NCBI RefSeq assembly: GCF_014697625.1
Contig: NZ_JACJSG010000021.1
Span: forward strand, 62,001 to 126,000
Origin: Anabaena azotica FACHB-119
GTDB taxonomy: Bacteria; Cyanobacteriota; Cyanobacteriia; Cyanobacteriales; Nostocaceae
DNA length: 64,000 bases
Reading direction: 5' to 3'
Part shown: piece after piece, positions 34,299 to 43,500 of the stretch
Layout of the letters: each line of letters opens with the position of its first letter
Position numbering within the stretch: position 1 is the first letter of the stretch
Made by a program: the position numbers and the translations under genes
Notes under the pieces: model-generated
Databases searched by the model: none
The model's input: only the letters and a program-made list of their open reading frames with translations
What the model was told of the DNA's origin: nothing

Positions 34299-35264
34299 AT
34301 GAATATTCAACGTTGGGTTGCAAGGCGAGAGTCAAATTGGCAGCGTTTAGATGCTTTGCTACGACAGGTGGAAACAAAGGGACTAAAGTCTCTCAACGCC
34401 GCCCAAATTAGAGAGTTAGCTAGTTTATATCGTTCGGTAGCCGCAGATTTAGCCCGCGCCCAGACGCAGCAAGTCGGTAATATTTTGATACAAAATCTCC
34501 AATCTTTGACAACTCGTGCTTATACACAGATTTACCAAGGTTCCAGAAGGCAGGAATGGCAAGCGGTAGTTGAATTTTACCGATGGGAACTGCCAAGGGT
34601 AATTCGGCAAACATTTGCCTATACTGCTATAGCTACCGCCTTGTTTGTTCTAGGGTTAATAGTTGCTTGGTGGTATGCTTGGCAAGACCCAACATTCATG
34701 TCGTTAATCGTACCACAACGTTTAATTTCTCAGGTGCGAGATGAGCATAAATTGTGGATGGGGTCAATAGTGGGGATTGAACCTTTGGCATCTAGTGGGA
34801 TTATGATTAACAACCTCAAGGTGTCTTTTGGGGCGGTTGCTGGGGGGATTACAGCCGGGGCATTCACAGTTTATATCATGGTATTGAATGGGTTACTCAT
34901 CGGCGCGATCGCCACTTTGGTAGGACAGAATAACCTAGCTTATCCCTTTTGGGCATTCGTCTTTCCCCACGGTGCTTTAGAATTACCCGCTATCTTTTTC
35001 GCTGGTGGGGCTGGGTTGTTATTAGCCAGAGCAATTTTATTTCCGGGTGCATATCGTCGAGGAGATGCCTTAAAATTTTACGGTTCTCAAGCAGTGCAGT
35101 TGCTGTTTGGGATTGTGCCATTGTTAGTTATTGCCGGGATTATTGAGGGATTTATCTCCCCTAATCCCCGGATTCCTGACCCTTTAAAGTATTTATTTGG
35201 CACAGTGTTATTTATCAGTTTATACACATATTGTAATCGGAAACCGTCATCAGCTAAAAGATAG
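34299..35264 (+). CDS. SpoIIM-like membrane protein (stage II sporulation protein M family)
   Basis: The 321-residue protein starts MNIQRWVARRESNWQRLDAL and has a helical N-terminal region (LASLYRSVAADLARAQTQQV), then five to six membrane segments with NNLKVSFGAVAGGITAGAFT and FVFPHGALELPAIFFAGGAG, the conserved core of the family. In non-sporulating bacteria these proteins are found with RDD and DUF58/MoxR genes; the role is unknown. Here it diverges from the RDD pair with 81 bases between starts. Confidence 0.9.
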   Translation: MNIQRWVARRESNWQRLDALLRQVETKGLKSLNAAQIRELASLYRSVAADLARAQTQQVGNILIQNLQSLTTRAYTQIYQGSRRQEWQAVVEFYRWELPRVIRQTFAYTAIATALFVLGLIVAWWYAWQDPTFMSLIVPQRLISQVRDEHKLWMGSIVGIEPLASSGIMINNLKVSFGAVAGGITAGAFTVYIMVLNGLLIGAIATLVGQNNLAYPFWAFVFPHGALELPAIFFAGGAGLLLARAILFPGAYRRGDALKFYGSQAVQLLFGIVPLLVIAGIIEGFISPNPRIPDPLKYLFGTVLFISLYTYCNRKPSSAKR

Positions 35265-35374
35265 ATTCAGGGATAATTATCTGGGAGTACGGTAATTGCG
35301 ATCGCCTATGTTCATAGAACCGAACCTACAGGGTTTTTGTCTTGTTCTACTCTTTAAGTAAAGAAGCTAGAGAT

Positions 35375-35434
35375 TAAGCTTTTAAAACTCAAGATTAATT
35401 CCTAACCATAACTTTTCGTCATCATAAAAGCTTA
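35375..35434 (+). promoter_or_regulatory. TAAGCTTTTA inverted repeat upstream of hsp20
   Basis: TAAGCTTTTA (35375-35384) and TAAAAGCTTA (35425-35434) are exact complements 40 bases apart, 44-100 bases before the hsp20 start codon. It is not the CIRCE element. It may be an operator for a heat-shock regulator or form the base of a leader stem. Confidence 0.45.
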
Positions 35435-35445
35435 AATGGCTTCTG

Positions 35446-35479
35446 ATAATCATATATTGCATTTTTGAGGTGATATTAT
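35446..35479 (+). promoter_or_regulatory. Candidate RNA thermometer over hsp20 start
   Basis: ATAATCAT (35446-35453) can pair with GTGATATTAT (35470-35479), leaving a 2-base bulge, and so cover part of the GAGGTGAT ribosome-binding site and the AT of the ATG. The weak A/U-rich stem would melt on heating. RNA thermometers before small heat-shock genes are known in cyanobacteria; this particular fold is my inference. Confidence 0.45.
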
Positions 35480-35945
35480 GGCAATCATGCGCTGGGAACC
35501 ATTCCGGGAAATTGAACGCTTAGAACCATTCCGCGAAATTGATACCTTGCAACGGCAAATGAACCGCCTATTTGATAGATTAATGCCAACAGATGGCGGT
35601 GAAAAAATGGGATTTACATTTGTACCTGCGGCTGAAGTCGAAGAATCTGAAGATGCTGTTCATTTGCGGCTAGAAATCCCTGGTTTAGAAGCAAATGATA
35701 TTCACGTCGAAGCTAGTCCTGAGTCTATTTCCATTAGCGGTGAACGTAAGTCTGAAACCAAGACTGAAGAAAACGGTATCACTCGTTCTGAGTTTAGATA
35801 TGGTAAGTTTCAACGAGTAATTCCTCTACCTACTCTGATTCAAAACGATAAGGTAAAAGCTGAGTACAAAAATGGTATCCTTCGTCTAACTTTGCCTAAA
35901 GCAGAGTCAGAAAGAAATAAAGTGGTGAAGGTAAATATTGGTTAG
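35478..35945 (+). CDS. Hsp20 / alpha-crystallin small heat-shock protein
   Basis: The 155-residue chaperone holds unfolded proteins during heat stress. The N-terminal arm has an internal duplication (RWEPFREIERLEPFREIDTL). The alpha-crystallin domain spans about 45-140, with VHLRLEIPGLEANDIHVEAS, ISISGERK and the signature GILRLTLPKAE (A/G-x-L motif) near the end. A short C-terminal tail VVKVNIG carries a VxV variant of the I-x-I docking motif. It stands alone, with a strong GAGGTGAT ribosome-binding site and possible structured leader. Confidence 0.95.
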   Translation: MAIMRWEPFREIERLEPFREIDTLQRQMNRLFDRLMPTDGGEKMGFTFVPAAEVEESEDAVHLRLEIPGLEANDIHVEASPESISISGERKSETKTEENGITRSEFRYGKFQRVIPLPTLIQNDKVKAEYKNGILRLTLPKAESERNKVVKVNIG

Positions 35946-36109
35946 ACGAAGGTTGTAGAATCCCAAATATACAGCACATTTCATCTGATTGAGGTACAAA
36001 AGGGCGGGCAAGATGCCCACCCCACAAGAGTTTTACCATTTATATCTGTACCTCATTTAACTGCAACTTGCTGTAACTAATTATTTTGTAGGGTGGGCAT
36101 TGCCCACCA

Positions 36110-36349
36110 CTTTTTTCTGGAGAAGAACTTGCTGATATATTAGGAGTTGATGAACAACGAGTCAGAGAGTATGAGGAGACGGATTATCAATGTGCTAGTT
36201 TTGTAGAAATACTCGAAGTCAGCACTGCTCTGGGTGTTGAATTTACCTCTGCAACTGTGCAAGTAAATTTTGCAGAAATAGAAGCAGTTAAAAAAAGTGT
36301 GGACAAATGGCGCAAAGAAAAGATGAATATTAAAACTAAAGCGTCATAA
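36110..36349 (+). pseudogene. Remnant of HTH antitoxin-like gene
   Basis: Frame 36110-36349 reads SGEELADILGVDEQRVREY, then FVEILEVSTALGVEF and IEAVKKSVDKWRKEK to a stop. It looks like the short helix-turn-helix proteins common in cyanobacteria, often linked to toxins. There is no start codon: the frame is cut at its 5' end by a GTAGGGTGGGCATTGCCCACC palindrome. A MITE follows directly after the stop. No toxin partner is visible. Confidence 0.65.
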
Positions 36350-36353
36350 TACT

Positions 36354-36519
36354 GATTTTTAATCTGACTTTTCACGTTATGTGGAAAAGCTCTCCGTCAG
36401 ACCTAACCCCCCAGCCCCCTTCCCTTGTAGGGAAGGGGGAGAAATCAAAGCCTCTGGACTTGTAGGAGAGAGGTTTGGAGAGAGGTCTTCCAGATCCCGT
36501 GAAAAGTCAGATTTTTAAT
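36354..36519. mobile_element. MITE with 10-bp target duplication
   Basis: GATTTTTAAT occurs at 36354-36363 and again at 36510-36519. Between them a 146-bp element begins CTGACTTTTCACG and ends with CGTGAAAAGTCA, so the terminal inverted repeats share 12 bp. The inside holds CCCCCTTCCCTTGTAGGGAAGGGGG (in two halves around TTGTA) and no gene. The exact 10-bp direct repeat suggests a recent DDE-type insertion. Confidence 0.88.
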
Positions 36520-36584
36520 AAAGATGCGCTTTATTCTTTACGGTAGAGCCTTGTATATCAGTCTCTACATGATTTATTTAGTTA

Positions 36585-36649
36585 GTAGGGTGCGTCAGTA
36601 TGAAGATTTTATTGGTGTAGCTAAGATTTTTTGTACTGACGCACCCTAC
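36585..36649. repeat. GTAGGGTGCGTCAGTA inverted repeat
   Basis: GTAGGGTGCGTCAGTA and TACTGACGCACCCTAC are perfect 16-bp complements enclosing 33 bases. It lies between the MITE and the PEP-mutase-like gene end. No coding content. Confidence 0.85.
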
Positions 36650-36690
36650 ATTTTGGATATTTTTTTATCTGGAATTCTCCCATAGCATTA

Positions 36691-37557
36691 CTACTTTTCC
36701 AGAAACTTCTGTTCCATTTGCAGAAATTGGGGAACGCCGACAAGGGTTTGAAAATCTTGAAAGTTAACTATATCTGTGAAATTAGCTGTAGTTCCCTGTT
36801 GTTTAATATGAGTTAAACAAGTGGTGAGAGTTTGGGTAACAGCTAATAAACCAGTGAGGGGGAAAAAGACGATTTTAAAGCCTAAATTTTGTAATTCGGC
36901 GGCGGAAATTTGCGGAGTTTTGCCACCTTCTACGATATTGGCTACTAGGGGTGTGTGAGGGAAAGCTGCGGCGATCGCTTCTAATTCTGCCACAGATTGG
37001 GGTGCTTCCACAAATAGTATATCTGCCCCTGCCTTGATGTAAGCATGACCACGGGCGATCGCTTCTTCTAAACCCAATGGGCCACGGGCATCGGTACGGG
37101 CGATAATAACTAAACCACTCTCACCCCGCGCTTCCACGGCGGCGCGAATTTTCAGACTATGTTCCGCTTTGGGTATGACTCGTTTCCCTTCAAAATGACC
37201 GCACTTTTTCGGCCATTCTTGGTCTTCCAGCAACACACCCGCCACACCCAACTGTACAGCATCCTTGATAGTCCGCGTCACATTTAACGCATTGCCATAA
37301 CCAGTATCTAAATCGGCAATTAAGGGAACCGTCACAGACTGTGCAATCCGCCCTACACTATATAACATTTCTGTTGCTGTGAGCAAGCCGTAATCTGGCA
37401 TACCTAATGTGGATGCAGCGATACCAAAACCACTGGTAGCCACTACATCAAAACCTATATTTTCCGCTAATTTGGCACTTAAGCAATCATAAACACCGGG
37501 AATGACAATAATTTCTGGTTTTGCAAGTAACTGCCGTAGTTTTTGGCTGGAAGACAT
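36691..37557 (-). CDS. Isocitrate lyase / PEP mutase family enzyme
   Basis: From MSSSQKLRQLL the protein has 288 residues; the longer frame has a Cys-rich, unlikely N-terminus. It is a (beta-alpha)8 enzyme of the isocitrate lyase/PEP mutase superfamily: IVIPGVYDCLSAKLAENIGF, VPLIADLDTGYGNALNV (metal-binding Asp), VLLEDQEWPKKCGHFEGKRV (KKCGH catalytic loop), VIIARTDAR and DILFVEAP. It could be a C-C or C-P lyase such as methylisocitrate lyase or oxaloacetate decarboxylase; the exact substrate is not clear. It is the last of a same-strand trio with an aldehyde dehydrogenase and a nitrilase relative. Confidence 0.88.
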   Translation of the reverse strand: MSSSQKLRQLLAKPEIIVIPGVYDCLSAKLAENIGFDVVATSGFGIAASTLGMPDYGLLTATEMLYSVGRIAQSVTVPLIADLDTGYGNALNVTRTIKDAVQLGVAGVLLEDQEWPKKCGHFEGKRVIPKAEHSLKIRAAVEARGESGLVIIARTDARGPLGLEEAIARGHAYIKAGADILFVEAPQSVAELEAIAAAFPHTPLVANIVEGGKTPQISAAELQNLGFKIVFFPLTGLLAVTQTLTTCLTHIKQQGTTANFTDIVNFQDFQTLVGVPQFLQMEQKFLEK

Positions 37558-37927
37558 AGAATAATACAAATTAATTAACAGTTTCAGAATACAACAACAG
37601 CATAATTCGTAATTAATCAAATTATTATCTTATATGTTTTTATACAAATTTAATATAAAACTGTATAGAATAATTGAACGCAGATGCACGCAGATGCACG
37701 CAGATAAATTAATGGATTTTCTAATTGTGTACAGTATCCAATCAGCATATTCTGAGTAAGGACTATAAAACTAACGAGAAAATCATTGTTTCATCCACCC
37801 CTACACCCCTACACCCCTACACCCCTACACCCCAAACCAAGGTTTTTGGAACACCAATAAAAAACCTACACCTGTCAGTCTCCCCCATCTCCCCCATCTC
37901 CCTCATCTCCCCCATCTCCCCCCTCCC
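37558..37927. other. Repeat-filled spacer between PEP-mutase-like and ALDH genes
   Basis: No gene. It contains GCAGATGCAC units near 37680-37705, ACACCCCT heptamers-octamers at 37795-37835 and CTCCCCCAT units at 37882-37925. The insertions separate two genes that otherwise look like one transcription unit. Confidence 0.7.
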
Positions 37928-39340
37928 CTACTCAAACCACCAAGGGTCACTAGTTGAGTTGGTTTTAATCAAAAAGGCCTGTTTGCGGGTGAACCGTTTT
38001 AATGCGGCTGCACCCATGCGGGAAGCACCCATTCCAGAGAAATTGAAGGCGTTTTTCTCGCCCTCGTGCATCAAGGCAGTCAAAGCGGCATCATTAATAC
38101 TAATAGCACCCGCCTTTAATTGTCGGGCAATGGCTAGGGCTTCTGCTGCTGTACCAGCGAACACCGCCGCACTCAACCCATATATCGAGTTATTAGCTAA
38201 ATATATTGCTTCCTCAACCGTAGCAAAGGACATGACTGGCATAATGGGGCCGAAAGTCTCTTCAGTCATGACTTTCATTGAATGGTTAACATTAGTTAAC
38301 ACTGTGGGACGACACCACCAACCCCCACCTAAATCTTCTACTTTACCGCCGCAATGAATTACAGCTCCTTTTTCCACTGCTTCTAAAAGATGATCGTTAA
38401 TAATACCTGCTTGTCTTTCGGCAATGATAGGGCCGATTTCGCCACTTTCTACGGTAGGATGAGCTAGTTGCAGACGGTGAGCTTTTGCGACTAATTTATG
38501 GTAAAAGTCTTCAAATATTGATTCCGCAACATAAATGCGTTCAATAGACAAACAAGATTGTCCAGTATTGACGACTGCACCCCATAAAATAGCTGAGGTG
38601 GCTAATTCTATATTAGCTGATTCTAGAACGATCGCCGGATCTTTCCCTCCTAATTCTAAATAAGCGGGGATAAACCGTCTAGCTGCTGCTTGGGCTACTT
38701 CTCGTCCCGTAGCTACACTACCTGTAAAACAGACCAAATCGACATAATCAATCAAATTAGCCCCAGTTTCCCCGCCTCCCTCGACAAAGATGAGGACATC
38801 GCGCAACTCAGGAACCTCATTCAAGGCTATCAACAACGGCGCGACAAACCGGGGGGCAATTTCACTAGGTTTGACAACCACCGCACAACCCGCCAGCAAT
38901 GCTGGAATTGTATCTATCATTGATAACAATAGGGGAAAATTCCAGGGACTAATTACCCCCACTAGGGTGTAGGGAACTGTTGTTTGTTGTAAGGAGATAA
39001 AAGGGATACTAGTATTTTTGGCAGTTTCTTGTAGTAACTCCGGCGCTAAACCACACCAGCGATCGATACTGTTGACAAAAGAGTCAATTTCTAGTATGGA
39101 TATAGATAATCTGCCGGTATCATTTACCAAAGCCTCTGTAAGTTGTTCACGCCTAGATAATATAGCTTGTTTCCATTGCTGTATTGCGGCAATTCTCCCT
39201 TCCACACCCAAATCTTGCCAACGAGACTGCGCCCGCCGCGCCCGGTTACATTGCTGCGCCAACAACCTCGGCGGCGGTGGTATAATTACATAATCAAATT
39301 TTCCCGTCCGTGGATTCCGAACTTCTATTTTTTTGGTCAT
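37928..39340 (-). CDS. Aldehyde dehydrogenase family protein
   Basis: The 470-residue enzyme oxidises an aldehyde to an acid with NAD(P). The motifs are complete: VGVISPWNFPLLLS (cofactor-binding), FTGSVATGREV, the general-base Glu in YLELGGKDPAIV (about 255), the nucleophilic Cys in VNTGQSCLSIER (about 290) and EETFGPIMPVMSF. The substrate cannot be told; the sequence lacks the markers of betaine or methylmalonate enzymes I know. It lies 80 bases downstream of the nitrilase-like gene, with the gap filled by heptamer repeats, and upstream of the PEP-mutase-like gene. Confidence 0.92.
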   Translation of the reverse strand: MTKKIEVRNPRTGKFDYVIIPPPPRLLAQQCNRARRAQSRWQDLGVEGRIAAIQQWKQAILSRREQLTEALVNDTGRLSISILEIDSFVNSIDRWCGLAPELLQETAKNTSIPFISLQQTTVPYTLVGVISPWNFPLLLSMIDTIPALLAGCAVVVKPSEIAPRFVAPLLIALNEVPELRDVLIFVEGGGETGANLIDYVDLVCFTGSVATGREVAQAAARRFIPAYLELGGKDPAIVLESANIELATSAILWGAVVNTGQSCLSIERIYVAESIFEDFYHKLVAKAHRLQLAHPTVESGEIGPIIAERQAGIINDHLLEAVEKGAVIHCGGKVEDLGGGWWCRPTVLTNVNHSMKVMTEETFGPIMPVMSFATVEEAIYLANNSIYGLSAAVFAGTAAEALAIARQLKAGAISINDAALTALMHEGEKNAFNFSGMGASRMGAAALKRFTRKQAFLIKTNSTSDPWWFE

Positions 39341-39419
39341 TTATCAGTTATCAGTTATCAGTTATCAGTTATCAGTTGTTCCTTTTCCCCTTTCCCCTTT
39401 CCCCCTTCCCCTTTCCCCA

Positions 39420-40460
39420 TCAAATAATGCCCAACTGCGTTAGGCGTTCAATGGTTTGCTGTTGTGTTTGGATGAAGTATTTGCGGTCTACTTCTTGATT
39501 CAGCATAGTGTTTGTGGGGTAAAATTGTGCCTGGCTGTAGCTTTGGGCGTAGAGTGCAAATCTCTGGCGAGAAAGTATATTATTTAACCCTGGTCTGGTG
39601 CGATCGCGTCTTAAGGCTGCTAGGTCTATTTCCGCAAATGCTGCCATACTTTCGCCTGTGGTTGTCTCGGCTAAGACAATTCCCCGATGGTCGATAATTT
39701 TTGAACCACCATCAGCAGAGGAAATAGGGATGGGAATATTAGCGATGCCAGCAGTATTGGCAGAAACTACGTATGCCATATTCTCGACAGCGCGGGTAAT
39801 TTTTGCCGCATCTTTGGGGGTGAGGTTTCTGCTGTAAATTTCTGAGGTAGAATGTAAAAAGATTTCTGCCCCCCGCATTGCCAAACATCTCGCTACTTCT
39901 GGGTATAAAATTTCTTCTGATGCTAAGGCGGCTAAGTTGCCAATGGCAGTTTTCGCCACAGGAAAAACCCCTTCCAAGCCGTAAATATCCAGGTATTTAT
40001 CCCAAACATCCCCAGGTGTGGGTGCGAATAATGAATTTAACCGCCGATATCGTAAAATCACTGAGCCAGAAGGGTCGATGACAAAGCAGGTTTGAAAGTA
40101 TAAACCGGGAAAATGGGGGTCAAGTTCGTAGGCGTTACCAGCTAAAAATATCTGATGTTTCTGGGCTATTTTCCCCAAGGCTGCATATTCAGCACCGTTT
40201 ATTTCTAAACAAGCTTTTTCTGCCCAAACTGGCAAAGCTTCCCCCATCGGAAAGCCTGTGAGAAAATATTCTGGCAGTACAATTAAACGACAGTCAAACC
40301 CAATAAAAGCAATACTCGCCGCAATTTGTTGTGCTAGGCGGCTAATTGTATTTTGCATCATCAACGCCGCTTCTTGGCGATCGCTCGCTTGATTAACTGC
40401 ATGACAGGTAACTTGCAGCGCCAAAGCCCGGAATGAGTTGAGTTTCTCAGAGTTTGTCAT
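39420..40460 (-). CDS. Nitrilase-superfamily protein lacking Cys and Lys of the catalytic triad
   Basis: The 346-residue protein has the carbon-nitrogen hydrolase fold: LIVLPEYFLTGFP with Glu64, IFLAGNAYELDP, YFQTCFVIDPSGSVILRYRR, and YPEVARCLAMRGAEIFLHST. The expected Lys is Arg140 (RYRRLN). The expected Cys, six residues before the PE of YPE, is Ser181 (LAALASEEILYPE). Two of three catalytic residues are therefore replaced. The frame is otherwise intact and the motif order normal, so it may be a non-hydrolytic homologue or a Ser variant. It is first in a same-strand trio with ALDH and a PEP-mutase relative. Confidence 0.85.
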   Translation of the reverse strand: MTNSEKLNSFRALALQVTCHAVNQASDRQEAALMMQNTISRLAQQIAASIAFIGFDCRLIVLPEYFLTGFPMGEALPVWAEKACLEINGAEYAALGKIAQKHQIFLAGNAYELDPHFPGLYFQTCFVIDPSGSVILRYRRLNSLFAPTPGDVWDKYLDIYGLEGVFPVAKTAIGNLAALASEEILYPEVARCLAMRGAEIFLHSTSEIYSRNLTPKDAAKITRAVENMAYVVSANTAGIANIPIPISSADGGSKIIDHRGIVLAETTTGESMAAFAEIDLAALRRDRTRPGLNNILSRQRFALYAQSYSQAQFYPTNTMLNQEVDRKYFIQTQQQTIERLTQLGII

Positions 40461-40473
40461 AGGTGAGGGACAG

Positions 40474-40586
40474 TTGACAGTTGACAGTTGACAGTTATCA
40501 GTTATCAGTTGACAGTTATCAGTTGACAGTTATCAGTGGACTATTGACTATTGACTATTGACTATTGACTATTGACTATTGACCAA
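40474..40586. repeat. GACAGTT and GACTATT heptamer arrays
   Basis: GTTGACA/GTTATCA units run from 40474 to 40538, then GACTATT units to 40583. The last units include the stop codon (CTA at 40576-40578 on the plus strand) of the metacaspase gene. Confidence 0.9.
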
Positions 40587-43500
40587 AACAAAGCTGATAC
40601 TCTTGTTTAGTTATATTCGGGTTGGTTGTGAAATAATTATGTAGGCGATCGCAAGCGCGGTTTAACAAATTATCTAAATCTAGAGTTTGTAGTTCTATCC
40701 CTTCCAGGTTCCAAACTTTGACTGTACCATCGTGTCCACCAGATGCTAACAGTTTACCATCGGGACTAAAACTGACAGTCCTCACGCCGCCGCGATGTCC
40801 TTGGAGAGTTTTTAATAATGTGCCATTGGCTACGTTCCATAGCTTAATTGTACCGTCATCGCTGGCTGAGGCAATGGTTTTACCATCAGGTGAAAACGTT
40901 AAGCTGTAAACTACATCACTATGTCCTCGCAAGGTGGAGATTAATTCACCATCTAAATTCCAGAGTTTGATAGTTTGATCTTGACTAGTTGAGGCTAAAA
41001 TTTTCCCATCGGGTGAGAAGTTGACACTCCATACACTCGCACTATGTCCTTGTAAAGTCTTAATTAGGCTACCGTCTAAACTCCAAATTTTCACGGTTTT
41101 ATCAGCACTGGCGGAGACGATATTTTTGCCATCAGGACTAAATTTCACATCCGTCACCCAACCATGATGACCGGAGAGGGTTTTCAGTAAGCGACCATCT
41201 ACAGTCCAAAGTTTAATGATTTTGTCTGTACCACCAGAAGCTAAGATTTGATTGTCGGGACTGAAACTCATACTCATCACCCAATGGCTGTGACCTGGGA
41301 GGATACGTAACAAACGGGCTTGACGTTTGTAAAGGTGGATAGTATTGTCGCCACTACCTAAAGCGACTATATTACCATTGGGTGCGAAGCTGACGCTGGT
41401 AACATCAGCTAGAGGAGAAGATAAGTTTTCTAGTAATTCCCCGTCCAAACTCCAGACTTTCATTTTGTTGTCAACGCTCAGACTGGTGATAGTCTGACCA
41501 TCATCACTAAATTTCACGTAACCTACACTACCTTGACTTCCATAAAAGGTTTTTGGTACTGTTGTATCTACAGTCCATAATCTCACAGTATTATCATCAC
41601 TACCCGAAGCTAATGTTTTGCCATCAGGACTAAAACTCAAGCTGTTAACTTCATGGCTATGACCGTAATAGGTTCCTAAAATATTACCATCCCGTGACCA
41701 GAGGATAATAGTTTTATCTGCGCTGGCGGTAGCAATTAATTTACCATCTGGTGAAAAAATAACTTGCCAAACAGCACCATTATGTGCTGGTAGAGTTCGC
41801 AGCCAAGTTCCGCTACGACTCCAGAGTTTCACAGTCTTGTCTGCACTGGCTGAAGCAATTGTATTTCCATCAGGGCTAAAAGTGACAGTCAAGACTTCAT
41901 TTGTATGGGCTGGGATGGTGGAGATGAGGCGACCATCTAAACCCCACAGCCTAATTGTACCGTCATCACTGGCGGAGGCGATCGCATCACCTGCCGGGGA
42001 AAAACTCACACTATTGACACCTTTGCTATGTCCTTTGAGGGTAAGTAATAATTTACCTTGGCGACTCCAAAGACTAATGGTACTGTCATCATTACCAGAG
42101 GCGATAATTTGCCCATTGGGAGAAAAACTCACAGTCTTGACACCCTTACCATGTCTGGGGATGGTAGTAATTAGTTGACCATTGCGTCGCCAGAGTTTAA
42201 TGGTACTATCTGCACTAGCCGAAGCCAAGATTTCCCCATCAGGGGAAAAACTCACAGCATTCACCCCATCATTATGACCTGTGAGGGTAGTAAGTAACTT
42301 ACCATCTCTGCGCCAAAGATGAATGGTGTTATCGGCGCTACCAGAGGCGATAATTTCCCCATCGGGTGAGTAACTGACACTACTTACCCAAGCATTGTGG
42401 GGTAAACGGTTGCGTTCTTGGGTGTTGTAGACTGCTTGCTGTAGGATAGTTGCAGTTTGAGTGCGGGTATTTTTGGGTATTCCCCAGCGAACTTTTTGGA
42501 CTGACTTCCCAGCTTGGACGATAGTTGTGAGTGCTTCTAATTGCTGGTGGGAGAGGAGATAGTTTTCGGAGAGCGAATTTAAAGCTTGAATTTCCTTGAG
42601 TTGGGCTTTTTGGGTTTGTTGGTAAGCAAACACAGCTAAACCAAAAGCCGCCAAACCCAAGGTACTGATAATAGCTACAGCCCTTTGTGCTTGTCTGAGT
42701 CGGCTTTGTTCCTGATGCTGTTGACTTCGTCTTTCCTCTAGACAAGCCTCAATAAAATTCTGCACATCCCTGGATAATTCATCAGTGTAGTTGATATAAA
42801 TTTCCTGGGCTTCTGCTAGACGGATACCTTGTAACAAAAAGTCAGGCTGCTGATTATTTTGTTTCCATAAAGCCGCAGCTTGTTCAATTTGCCGATGCGA
42901 TCGCAGTCTACTGCGATTTTCCTCCAACCACCAGCGTAAAGTTGACCAATGGCGAATTATCACCTCGTGGGCTACTTCTATAGTTATGGAGGGAGTGGGG
43001 GGAGATGTAGCTTTAGCTTCCCGTAGGGTGGGAGATGAGAGAGTGGGGGGAGATGAGGGAGATGAGGGAGATGAGGGAGATGAGGGAGATAGAAACTCTT
43101 CCCCTTTCCCCCTTACCCTTTCCCCTTTCCCCCAGTCCCCAGTCCCCAGTCCCCAGTCCCCAACCACCACCAACTTCGCCGCAGTCAAAGCTTGCAATGT
43201 CCTTTCTACCAAAGCCACGGGATATTTTTTGACAATTAACTCTGATTTCAATACCCGTCTTCTAGTATCTTCCGTCCCTTCACCTAACTGTGTGAGTGAT
43301 AAAAAAATCCACCTTGTACATTCTTGGGCTTCTACATCTAAACTTTCGTAAACACCTTGGGCTTTTCTCTCCAATGCGCCTTTAATCCCGCCCAAGTATT
43401 GCTGATAAGCTTGTAAGGTAATTACCCCATTGCGGCGGTGTTCCCATAACTGTTCCAGCACAAATTCCAGTAGTGGTAAATCTCCAGGGGAGTTGTGTAA

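Noticed and set aside
35375-35434. CIRCE heat-shock operator before hsp20
   Set aside because: The inverted repeat TAAGCTTTTA has neither the TTAGCACTC core nor the 9-base spacing of CIRCE; kept only as an unassigned inverted repeat.
42986-43351. Plus-strand frame of 121 codons beginning MEGVGGDVALASRR
   Set aside because: Antisense of the repeat-filled linker and NTPase part of the metacaspase gene; no independent support.
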